A stretch of 64,000 nucleotides of DNA. It comes from CBDFKK01 sp965248815. Its GTDB lineage: Bacteria > Pseudomonadota > Alphaproteobacteria > SMXP01. Positions 17,280-25,049 of this stretch are shown here, one piece after another. The stretch covers positions 620,001-684,000 of the forward strand of contig CBDFKK010000007.1 in assembly GCA_965248815.1 (NCBI GenBank). The letters run 5' to 3'. Numbering within the stretch: the stretch's first letter is position 1; each line of letters starts with the position of its first letter. Made by a program: the position numbers and the translations under genes. Under the pieces are notes generated by a model. It was not told where the DNA came from. It saw only the letters and a program-made list of their open reading frames with translations, and ran no database searches.

Positions 17280-18920
17280 ATGCAAGGTCTGATGCAAGAT
17301 TGGCCACTCGTTGTCACCTCAATTCTCGATCACGCAGCGAAAGCTCACGCTGAACAAGAAATCGTAACTCGCACGATCGAAGGCCCAATTCACCGATACA
17401 CCTATTCAGGTTTGTACAAAAGGTCGCGCCGGCTAGCCAAAGCGTTGACAAAAATGGGCATCAAGCTGGGCGACCGGATTGCCACGCTTGCATGGAATTC
17501 CCATCGGCATATTGAGGCGTGGTACGCCATCATGGGTGTTGGCGCCATTTGCCATACAGTCAATCCTAGATTGTTTTCGGAACACCTCATTTACATTATC
17601 AATCATGCTGAAGACCGATACATTTTCGTCGATCTAACCTTCGTACCGATTTTGGAAGGATTGCAACACAAGCTCGACCATGTCGAGGGCTACGTCATTA
17701 TGACGGATCGCGACCACATGCCCGACACCAAACTCAAAAATGTGATCTGCTACGAAGATTTATTTGAGCAAACAGATGACGACTTTGAGTGGATAGAGGT
17801 CGACGAAAGAACGGCCTGCGGACTTTGCTATACGTCCGGTACAACGGGCAATCCGAAGGGTGTATTATATTCTCATCGGTCAAATGTCATTCACGCTCTC
17901 GCAGCCAACTCGGGTGACGGTCTCGCGCTCAAGGCGGCCGACACGATCCTTCCCATCGTTCCTATGTTCCATGCCAATGCCTGGGGGCTTACATTCGCGG
18001 CACCTGCGTCGGGCACGAAATTGGTCATGCCCGGGATGAAAATGGACGGCGAAAGTGTGTACGAACTCTTGGAAGAGGAACAAGTCACTTGCACGGCGGC
18101 TGTACCGACGGTCTGGTTAATGCTGCTGAACTATCTGGAAGAGAACCAAAAGACACTGTCGACATTGGAACGAGTCGTTATCGGCGGCTCGGCATGCCCA
18201 CAAATGATGATTGAGAAGTTTGAAAATAATTATGGCGTCGATGTCTATCACGCGTGGGGTATGACGGAGATGAGTCCGGTCGGAACGGTTTGTACGCTTA
18301 AAAGCGCTATGAAGGACTGGTCCTCGGAAAAACGAATTCAACAGAAATTAAAGCAAGGTCGGCCGCAATATACAGTTGAAATGAAAATTGTCGATGACAA
18401 CGGCAGCGAGCTTGCACATGACGGTGTCGCCTTTGGTCATTTACTCGTGCGTGGTCCGGCAATTGCCAACGCTTACTTTAAGGGTGAGGGGGGCGACATT
18501 CTTGATGATGATGGATGGTTTGATACCGGCGATGTTGCGAATATTGACGAATATGGCTTCATGCAAATCACGGATCGGTCCAAGGACGTGATCAAATCCG
18601 GCGGGGAGTGGATTTCTTCCATCGAAGTGGAAAATATTGCAATCGGACATCCAGACGTCGCGGAAGCTGCCGTCATCGGAATTTCTCATCCCAAATGGAA
18701 CGAACGGCCTCTCCTCATTGTGTTGCCGAAAACCGGCCAAACTATCGCAAGAGAGGATATGCTCGACTATATGAAGGGCAAAGTCGCCAAATGGTGGATG
18801 CCTGACGACGTCGTTTTGGTTGAGGAGATCCCGCACACAGCCACCGGTAAAATCCAAAAGATGGCTTTGCGCGAGCAATTCAAAGACTATACATTGCCCA
18901 CGGCCTCAGCGGCCGAATAG
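17280..18920 (+). CDS. Fatty-acyl-CoA ligase (AMP-binding)
   Basis: A 547-residue ANL-superfamily acyl-CoA synthetase. The P-loop 'YTSGTTGNPKGV', the 'AWGMTEMSP' motif, 'GWFDTGDVA', the hinge 'ITDRSKDVIKSGG' and the catalytic Lys in 'PHTATGKIQK' are all present. Start at 17280 is preferred since 'MQGLMQDWPL' matches the usual family N-terminus; starts upstream add a poorly conserved leader. It activates medium- or long-chain fatty acids with ATP and CoA. It is followed by a DUF1499 protein gene after 24 bases. Confidence 0.92.
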   Translation: MQGLMQDWPLVVTSILDHAAKAHAEQEIVTRTIEGPIHRYTYSGLYKRSRRLAKALTKMGIKLGDRIATLAWNSHRHIEAWYAIMGVGAICHTVNPRLFSEHLIYIINHAEDRYIFVDLTFVPILEGLQHKLDHVEGYVIMTDRDHMPDTKLKNVICYEDLFEQTDDDFEWIEVDERTACGLCYTSGTTGNPKGVLYSHRSNVIHALAANSGDGLALKAADTILPIVPMFHANAWGLTFAAPASGTKLVMPGMKMDGESVYELLEEEQVTCTAAVPTVWLMLLNYLEENQKTLSTLERVVIGGSACPQMMIEKFENNYGVDVYHAWGMTEMSPVGTVCTLKSAMKDWSSEKRIQQKLKQGRPQYTVEMKIVDDNGSELAHDGVAFGHLLVRGPAIANAYFKGEGGDILDDDGWFDTGDVANIDEYGFMQITDRSKDVIKSGGEWISSIEVENIAIGHPDVAEAAVIGISHPKWNERPLLIVLPKTGQTIAREDMLDYMKGKVAKWWMPDDVVLVEEIPHTATGKIQKMALREQFKDYTLPTASAAE

Positions 18921-18944
18921 GGCGACTAAGCGTGGGGTAACACT

Positions 18945-19733
18945 ATGGCATCATCAGAAAACGGATCTAACGGCCGCAGTTGGTCGTCGATCTTTGCACG
19001 GACAGCTTTCCTGCTTGCAATTGCCGGTATTTTGATTTTGGGCCTGGCTGCATTTGGCGCAAGATTTGGATTATGGAACTACCAACCAGGTTTGATGGGA
19101 ATGTTAGCGGCCTTGGTCGCTTCATTGCTGGGGTTGGTTGTCGGTCTTCTCACGCTCTTGACTTGCCTCGTTACGGGTCGGCGGAGGGCAATTCGATCAT
19201 CATCGCTCGCCATTATCATCGCACTAGTGGTTCTGGCCCTTCCTATTCTGTTTGTAGGCAATCCATTTGCCTTTCCGGGTATTCATGACATCACTACAGA
19301 CACTGAAAATCCTCCCGAATATGTTGATGTCTTGCCGCACAGAGTTGATGCCAATAGCGTTATATATGAAGAAAAGACAATGACACCGCGCGGTGGTGCT
19401 GAGACCGACGCAATACACTATAGGGACGTGCAGGCGGAAGCTTACCCTGACATTCAGCCGCGCGTGATGGATGAGGCGCCAGCTGAAGCCTTCGGTAGAG
19501 CCTTGGCGGCGGCCGAAGCCCAGGGATGGGAAATTATTGCGGCCGTGCCGAATGAGGGGCGTATCGAAGCGACCGCCACAACATTCTGGTTTGGCTTTAA
19601 AGACGACGTTGTTATCAGGCTTGCGCCAGAGGGCGAAGGTACAAAGCTCGACATCCGGTCCACATCACGCGTCGGTCAAGGAGATGTTGGCGCGAATGCC
19701 AAGCGAATTCGTGCGTATTTAGCCTCTTTGTAA
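18945..19733 (+). CDS. Membrane-anchored DUF1499 protein
   Basis: A 262-residue protein with three predicted membrane helices in its first 110 residues ('FARTAFLLAIAGILIL', 'LVASLLGLVVGLLTLL', 'LAIIIALVVLALPILF'). A C-terminal DUF1499 domain follows, recognised by 'YPDIQP' and the 'GWEIIAAVPNEGRIEATATT' and 'FKDDVVIRL' strands. The function of DUF1499 is unknown. It lies directly downstream of the acyl-CoA ligase, so co-expression and a lipid-related role are plausible inference. Confidence 0.8.
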   Translation: MASSENGSNGRSWSSIFARTAFLLAIAGILILGLAAFGARFGLWNYQPGLMGMLAALVASLLGLVVGLLTLLTCLVTGRRRAIRSSSLAIIIALVVLALPILFVGNPFAFPGIHDITTDTENPPEYVDVLPHRVDANSVIYEEKTMTPRGGAETDAIHYRDVQAEAYPDIQPRVMDEAPAEAFGRALAAAEAQGWEIIAAVPNEGRIEATATTFWFGFKDDVVIRLAPEGEGTKLDIRSTSRVGQGDVGANAKRIRAYLASL

Positions 19734-19873
19734 GTTCAATTTAATACAATTGCATTAGGCATAGTTCGTCAAAGTCTGCGCTCCTCTCAACTCCATCTGT
19801 CCCACAGGCGCTGATGTCAGACATAGTATCATCCTTTATTTAACGTATCAGTTAATTAAAAGGATCGCTTATC

Positions 19874-20353
19874 ATGAGTGAAGCCGCAACAGCTGAAAGC
19901 CAGACACCCTCGGTTCCCGAAATCGAGATCATTCAGACTTTCAATGCGCCGCGAGAGGCCGTATTCGCCGCCTGGACGGAGCCCACGGAGCTGATCAAAT
20001 GGTGGGGCCCCAAAGGCATGCATGTCCCGGAATGCCGGCTGGACCTCAAAGAGGACGGCAGCTGGCGCACGGTCATGCGCTCCAACGAGGGCAACGAACA
20101 CATAGTTTCGGGGGTCTATAAGGAAATCTCGCCGCCCCATCGCTTGTCATTCACCTGGGCCTGGGAAACCGACGGGGAGAGGGGCCATGAGACTCTGGTC
20201 ACCATTGATTTTGTCGAAGAAGGCACGACCACCAAAATGATTTTTAGCCAAGCGTTCTTCGCCGAAGTCGAACAGCGCAACATGCACATTGTGGGTTGGG
20301 CGAGTTCCTTCGGCTGTCTTACGGAAGCCATCTCCCGCGGCGACATCGGCTGA
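19874..20353 (+). CDS. SRPBCC (AHSA1-like) domain protein
   Basis: A 159-residue START/SRPBCC-fold protein of the Aha1-C type. It shows the typical opening 'QTFNAPREAVFAAWTEPTELIKWWGP' region, the central 'GVYKEISPPHRLSFTW' and the 'VTIDFVEEGTTTKM' strand. The fold binds hydrophobic small molecules; no enzyme activity can be assigned. AAAGGA lies upstream of ATG. It opens a block of four genes with visibly higher GC than the flanks and meets the MBL-hydrolase gene tail-to-tail. Confidence 0.85.
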   Translation: MSEAATAESQTPSVPEIEIIQTFNAPREAVFAAWTEPTELIKWWGPKGMHVPECRLDLKEDGSWRTVMRSNEGNEHIVSGVYKEISPPHRLSFTWAWETDGERGHETLVTIDFVEEGTTTKMIFSQAFFAEVEQRNMHIVGWASSFGCLTEAISRGDIG

Positions 20354-20359
20354 CGAAAC

Positions 20360-21265
20360 TTAACTTGAAGAACGGTAGACCGCTTCGAGCGTGGCGTCTC
20401 CCTCGCTCACCACTCGTCCCATAGCAATCATATGAATTAGATGCGCATAGACCGAGAGCGCCGCGGCGGGATGGAGCCGCGTATCGATGCCGGCATACAT
20501 GGTCGTTACCATGTCTTTGATGGTCCCGATGCCTCGCGCCAGGCAAGCGGTGATTTGCGCCTCCCGCTCTTCGCGATGGGCAATGAAAGCTTCCACAAAT
20601 GGTCTAGGATCGCGCACCGGCGGCCCATGAGTAGGCCAAAAGATTTCGTCATCGCGCGTGAGTAATAGTTTGAGGCTGTTCAGATAGGCTGTCATGTCGC
20701 CATCGGGCGGTCCGATCACGCTGGTCGACCAGCCCATGACATGATCGCCGGTAAACAGAGCCCGCTCGTCGCGCAAGCCAAAGCACATGTGATTGGACGT
20801 GTGTCCTGGCGTATAGACGCAGTCGATGATCCAGCCGTTGCCTTCGATCATATCGCCGTGGCGCACGGTCACGTCCGGTTTAAAGTCTTGGTCGCCGCCT
20901 TCTTCGATCACGACGCCGGTCTCCAGCTTGCCTTGGCCATGGGGCCCGTAACCGTAAGTCATTGCACCGGTCGCCGCCTTAAGAGGTGCCGCTGCGGGGG
21001 AGTGATCGAGATGGGTGTGGGTGATCAGAATGTGACTGACGGTCTCGCCCTTGAGAGCCGTCATGAGTGCATCCACATGCCCGTCAACAAGCGGCCCGGG
21101 ATCGATCACCGCGACTTGGCCCTTTCCGATGATGTACGTGCCAGTGCCTGTGTACGTAAACGGGCTTGGATTGCGTGCGACGATGCGTCTAATGAGCGGA
21201 GAGACCTGATCGATGGCTCCATAGTCGAAATCGATGTCGCGAACGAAGGGAATCTCTACGGACAT
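20360..21265 (-). CDS. Metallo-beta-lactamase fold hydrolase (LACTB2/glyoxalase II-like)
   Basis: A 301-residue MBL-fold protein with the dinuclear zinc motif 'ITHTHLDHSPAA' (HxHxDH), the later metal His in 'YTPGHTSNHMCF' and Asp in 'ALFTGDHVMGW'. A C-terminal helical winged region follows, as in LACTB2-like endoribonuclease/thioesterase-type members. The exact substrate is open; thioester or RNA hydrolysis are both known for this subfamily. It lies in the GC-rich block and is divergent from the AhpD-like gene. Confidence 0.88.
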   Translation of the reverse strand: MSVEIPFVRDIDFDYGAIDQVSPLIRRIVARNPSPFTYTGTGTYIIGKGQVAVIDPGPLVDGHVDALMTALKGETVSHILITHTHLDHSPAAAPLKAATGAMTYGYGPHGQGKLETGVVIEEGGDQDFKPDVTVRHGDMIEGNGWIIDCVYTPGHTSNHMCFGLRDERALFTGDHVMGWSTSVIGPPDGDMTAYLNSLKLLLTRDDEIFWPTHGPPVRDPRPFVEAFIAHREEREAQITACLARGIGTIKDMVTTMYAGIDTRLHPAAALSVYAHLIHMIAMGRVVSEGDATLEAVYRSSS

Positions 21266-21363
21266 GTGCTCAACTTAAGAACTTTTGCGCGCAATCCCAA
21301 CTCTTTCTAGTAGAGTTGCAGTCGACTCGGCGGTCCTTGGCTCCAAATTCCGGAATGCACGCT

Positions 21364-21942
21364 ATGAAGAAAAAGAATGAGCTTCACGCCCTTGACCTTT
21401 CCCCGTTGCCGCGCACGGAATTACCGGAAGCGGTGCAGGAATATTTTGCCAAGTGCGATGAGAAATTAGGCTTCGTGCCCAACGTGCTCCTGTCTTACGC
21501 TTTTGACGCCGGAAAGCTGCAAAACTTCATGTACATGCATGACGAGCTGATGCTGGCGGACTCAGGCCTCAGCAAACTCGAGCGCGAAATGATCGCGGTC
21601 GTCGTCTCGTCTGAAAACCATTGCTACTATTGTTTGACCGCCCACGGCGCCACGGTGCGCAACCGCTTCGGCGATCCGAAGCTGGGCGAGCAAATGATCA
21701 TGAACTATCGCGCTGCGGACTTGACCCCCAAGCAACGCGTCATGCTTGACTTTGCCTACAAGCTCACCGTCGCGCCTGAACAGATCGAAGAAGAGGACCG
21801 CCAAGAGATGCGGGACGCGGGCTGGAGCGAGCGCGACATTTGGGACATCGCCGCCGTCGCTAGTTTTTTCAACATGTCGAACCGCATGGCGTCCGCCATC
21901 GATATGCGCCCCAACGACGGCTACCATTCCATGGCGCGCTGA
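21364..21942 (+). CDS. Peroxidase-related AhpD/carboxymuconolactone decarboxylase-like protein
   Basis: A 192-residue AhpD-like protein with the redox motif 'ENHCYYCLTAHG' (CxxC plus His) in an all-helical fold. The C-terminal 'DIAAVASFFNMSNRMA' helix is typical of the 'uncharacterised peroxidase-related' subfamily. ATG 21364 is used, with GGA nine bases upstream; an in-frame ATG three codons earlier is nearly as good. Likely role is peroxide or alkyl-hydroperoxide detoxification, but no partner reductase is nearby. The adjacent aminotransferase gene converges six bases downstream. Confidence 0.88.
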   Translation: MKKKNELHALDLSPLPRTELPEAVQEYFAKCDEKLGFVPNVLLSYAFDAGKLQNFMYMHDELMLADSGLSKLEREMIAVVVSSENHCYYCLTAHGATVRNRFGDPKLGEQMIMNYRAADLTPKQRVMLDFAYKLTVAPEQIEEEDRQEMRDAGWSERDIWDIAAVASFFNMSNRMASAIDMRPNDGYHSMAR

Positions 21943-21948
21943 TCGGTT

Positions 21949-23121
21949 TTAAGCGAGTGCCGCCTGGGCTGCGGCCACGGCGACGCCTTTTTCGATGGGC
22001 GCTTGCATGGCGCTAAGAGTGCCTTCGAGGGCTGTCAGGCACAGCAGCACATTATTTACGGTCGCGCTCTGGCCCATTAAGCCCACGCGCCAGACCTTGC
22101 CGGCGAGACTGCCGAGCCCGGCGCCGATTTCGAGATTGTAGTCGGCGAGGAGTGTGCGCCGCACTTCGGCTTCATCGACTCCGTCAGGAATAGAGACCGC
22201 GTTGAGCTGGGGCAGGCGGTAAGCCTCCTCAACGAGCAACCCGACGCCCATGGCTTCCAGACCGGCCTTGAGGGCGTTGTGCATCCGTGAATGCCGCGCC
22301 CAAGACCTCTCAATGCCTTCCTCGTAGAGCAACACGAGCGCCTCATGCAATCCATAAAGCGCGTTAACCGGCGCCGTGTGGTGATAGACCCGGCCGCCGT
22401 CGCCTTCCCAATAGCCGAGCTGAAGCGATAGATCGAGAAACCAGCTTTGAACTTTTGTCTTGCGCGCCTTGACCGCCTCGACCGCGCGGTCGCTGAACGT
22501 CACCGGCGACAAGCCGGGTGGGCACGACAGGCACTTTTGAGTGCCCGTGTAGGCCGCATCGACGCCCCAGGCGTCGACTTCGACGGGAATGCCGCCGACA
22601 CTGGTGACACAATCCATAATGGCGAGGCAATCGTGCGTGCGTGCCAATTTGCACAGCGCTTCGCCGTCCGAACGCACGCCGGTCGAGGTCTCGGCATGTA
22701 CAAAAGCAATCGCCTTCGCGCCTGGATTGTCTTTGAGCGCCGCTTCTGCTGCATCCACATCAACTGGAGTTCCCCAATTGCTCTGTACCATGACGGCCGT
22801 CGCGCCGCAGCGCTCGACATTTTCTTTCATGCGGCCACCGAACACGCCGTTCTCGCACAGGATCACGGTGTCGCCCGGTTCGAGCAAATTCACAAAGCAC
22901 GTTTCCATGCCTGCCGAGCCCGGCGCCGACACCGGAAAGGTAACCGAATTGGTCGTTCGAAAAGCGTTTCGCAAGCCTTCTTTGATCTCCTCCATCATCT
23001 CAACGAAACGCGGGTCTAAATGTCCGATTGTGGGCCTCGCCAATGCGGCAGTGACGCGCGGGTGAACATCCGAGGGTCCCGGACCCATCAGCGTGCGGAG
23101 GGGAGGTTGGAATGGTTTCAT
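21949..23121 (-). CDS. Alanine/serine-glyoxylate aminotransferase family enzyme
   Basis: A 390-residue fold-type I PLP enzyme of the class V AGXT family. It has the N-terminal 'MGPGPSDVHPRV', the aspartate that contacts PLP in 'AIMDCVTSVGG', and the Schiff-base Lys in 'TGTQKCLSCPPG'. Length is full. Substrates are probably glyoxylate with serine or alanine; 2-aminoethylphosphonate:pyruvate-type relatives are less likely. It is the last protein gene of the GC-rich block and its start lies 81 bases from tRNA-Pro. Confidence 0.9.
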   Translation of the reverse strand: MKPFQPPLRTLMGPGPSDVHPRVTAALARPTIGHLDPRFVEMMEEIKEGLRNAFRTTNSVTFPVSAPGSAGMETCFVNLLEPGDTVILCENGVFGGRMKENVERCGATAVMVQSNWGTPVDVDAAEAALKDNPGAKAIAFVHAETSTGVRSDGEALCKLARTHDCLAIMDCVTSVGGIPVEVDAWGVDAAYTGTQKCLSCPPGLSPVTFSDRAVEAVKARKTKVQSWFLDLSLQLGYWEGDGGRVYHHTAPVNALYGLHEALVLLYEEGIERSWARHSRMHNALKAGLEAMGVGLLVEEAYRLPQLNAVSIPDGVDEAEVRRTLLADYNLEIGAGLGSLAGKVWRVGLMGQSATVNNVLLCLTALEGTLSAMQAPIEKGVAVAAAQAALA

Positions 23122-23202
23122 GGAGCAAACACTTTGTTGTTGGAGGCGTCGTCGTCAGCCGGGCCGTAAATAAAGAGCTGATAAAAAGTGAGGGCTTAAT
23201 GC

Positions 23203-23279
23203 TGGTCGGAGTGAGAGGATTTGAACCTCCGGCCCCCGCCTCCCGAAGACGGTGCTCTACCAGGCTGAGCTACACTCCG
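23203..23279 (-). tRNA. tRNA-Pro (anticodon CGG)
   Basis: On the minus strand the 77-base sequence folds as a full cloverleaf. The acceptor arms CGGAGTG and CACTCCG pair perfectly, followed by discriminator A and an encoded CCA. The D-arm 'GCTCAGCCTGGTAGAGC' and T-arm 'GGTTCAAATCC' are standard. The anticodon loop TTCGGGA gives anticodon CGG, reading proline CCG codons. Confidence 0.96.
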
Positions 23280-23434
23280 ATTGTGACGCGGCGGTTATAG
23301 CCTCGGGCACGGGCAGCTGCAACAGCCGTGGGGCTCGTAAAACTCAGAATGGAGGATCCGGGGCATTGAGTTCCCAACTTGAAAGCGTTACGTTCCGGCG
23401 CCGATTTCCGGCGTGTATTTTCGTTCAGTACGAT

Positions 23435-23508
23435 TGGGGCGTAGCCAAGTGGCAAGGCAGTGGGTTTTGGTCCCATGATCGCAGGTTCGAATCCTGCCGC
23501 CCCAGCCA
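23435..23508 (+). tRNA. tRNA-Gln (anticodon TTG)
   Basis: A 74-base cloverleaf with acceptor arms TGGGGCG and CGCCCCA, discriminator G and encoded CCA. The T-arm holds 'GGTTCGAATCC'. The anticodon loop TTTTGGT gives anticodon TTG, reading glutamine CAA and CAG. Confidence 0.96.
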
Positions 23509-24234
23509 CTTGATCTATTTGATTCGGCGAATGGGAGGTGGGCACCGCCAATGACTCGGTCCTGGCCCTATTTACCATGTCAAGAAAATGACAGCTTGCC
23601 CTTGGTCCGCCTTACTTGATATATGCTGAAAACTTCGGGCTGAGGAGAGCCTGGTATTAACTTTGCAGGATTTCTGCGAGAAGGATCGGGACGCGGACGG
23701 GACATCCGGACGCACAGGGTTGGGCATGATAGTGGGGAGGACCACAAATCTGCCACAAAATGATGAAAGCGTTGATTTGACGGCGAAATTCGCCGTTAGG
23801 GCGCGCATGTGATTAGTTGCGCCGGCGCCGTTAGGCAGGCACTATAGGAACATGGGCATTGCGAACGTCCCAAATTGGGCAGTCGCAATAAGGGAAGTGC
23901 CCCAAGAAGCTTAAACGTGACTTAACTGATTCGAAGGCAGGTGGGGCCTTGCTTCAGAAAAGAAAACTAAGAAAGACGACAGCAAAGCAAAAACAAATTG
24001 AGGCGACCATTGACGGTTCAAAGCGTCTTAGAACGACAAACTGGGAATGTTGGGGGGTCAAGCGTGGGTATCGGGACGAGCAATCATTTCACGCCGCTAA
24101 GCGGCTGTCGGCATTTCGCCGGCTCAAACAATTTCATTCAGGCTATTGGGTGCCGAGGACAAGCATGGCTGCTGCGTCGTGTGGACTTCGAAGTCGAGCG
24201 CTTTTGGGCCGTTCTCTCTAAAACGAGGCAAATT
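23509..24234. other. Long non-coding region upstream of the TonB locus
   Basis: About 725 bases separate tRNA-Gln from the first gene of the TonB locus. Reading frames in it have no ribosome sites and atypical composition, so I annotate none. A short hairpin, GCCGC-TAA-GCGGC, lies near 24093-24105. The promoter and leader of the TonB operon must lie here; I could not identify a Fur box or a known riboswitch. Confidence 0.5.
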
Positions 24235-25035
24235 ATGGTAAGCAATTCACTCAAAGCGTATGTCGCAATTCTTGCAGCGCCCTTCTTGGTGTTCGGAACC
24301 ATGATTGTGGCAACCATTGCGCCGGCCGTGGCTCAACTCGACCAGGCTAAAAGCACTGAGCTGCAAAATACTCAAGAAGGTGCGGCTGCTCAAACGACCA
24401 TCGAGCGCCTTGATGACGAGCGCGACACTCTTGCTGCAGAATATCGCATTACCATCGAACAGCTTGCTAATCTCAAGCAGTACAACGAGCAGCTGCGTGG
24501 TCTTATCCAAGCACAAGATGCCGAAAAGATTTCCATTAAAGAACAGATCGAACGGATCACCGGTGTTGAGCGCGACATCGTGCCTTTGATGTTCCAAATG
24601 CTTGAAACAATAGAACAGTTTGTCGATCTTGACGTGCCGTTTTTAATTGGCGAGCGCCAGAAACGTGTGACAGATCTGCGCGCGCTCATGACTCAGGCAG
24701 ACGCAACGAACGCCGAAAAATATCGCCGCATTCTTGAAGCCTACCAAATTGAAAACGATTATGGCCGGACCATCGAAGCCTACGAAGGTAAGGTAGGCCA
24801 GGGCGAGGAAGCCCGCACCGTGACGTTCCTAAAAATTGGCCGGGTTGCATTCATGTATCAAACTTTGGACGGCTCGCGGTCCTTTGTTTGGAATCAACCT
24901 GCCAAGCAATGGGATGAGTTGGCCGGCAGTTACGACACGGAGCTGACCGTCGCGATCCGAATGGCCCGCGAGCAAATCCCGCCGGACCTAATTTTTATTC
25001 CGGTCACCGGTCCGCTCACAGCAACGAATAATTAA
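24235..25035 (+). CDS. DUF3450 protein, first gene of TonB energisation operon
   Basis: A 266-residue exported protein with signal peptide ending 'AVAQ', a long coiled coil over roughly residues 30-120, and a C-terminal part with 'EAYQIENDYGRTIEAYEGKV' typical of DUF3450. ATG 24235 is chosen because it begins the signal peptide and has GAGG upstream; the frame is open further upstream without coding character. In Vibrio and relatives DUF3450 genes precede TtpC/ExbB/ExbD/TonB genes, as here. It is thought to be a periplasmic accessory of that complex. Confidence 0.88.
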   Translation: MVSNSLKAYVAILAAPFLVFGTMIVATIAPAVAQLDQAKSTELQNTQEGAAAQTTIERLDDERDTLAAEYRITIEQLANLKQYNEQLRGLIQAQDAEKISIKEQIERITGVERDIVPLMFQMLETIEQFVDLDVPFLIGERQKRVTDLRALMTQADATNAEKYRRILEAYQIENDYGRTIEAYEGKVGQGEEARTVTFLKIGRVAFMYQTLDGSRSFVWNQPAKQWDELAGSYDTELTVAIRMAREQIPPDLIFIPVTGPLTATNN

Positions 25036-25049
25036 GGGAGGCTGAAGCA

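Noticed and set aside
23572..23808. A 78-codon minus-strand frame after tRNA-Gln
   Set aside because: No ribosome site, Ser/Arg-rich composition and no recognisable motif.
23998..24234. N-terminal extension of the DUF3450 protein
   Set aside because: The extension has no coding character and would bury the signal peptide; ATG 24235 begins a proper signal sequence.
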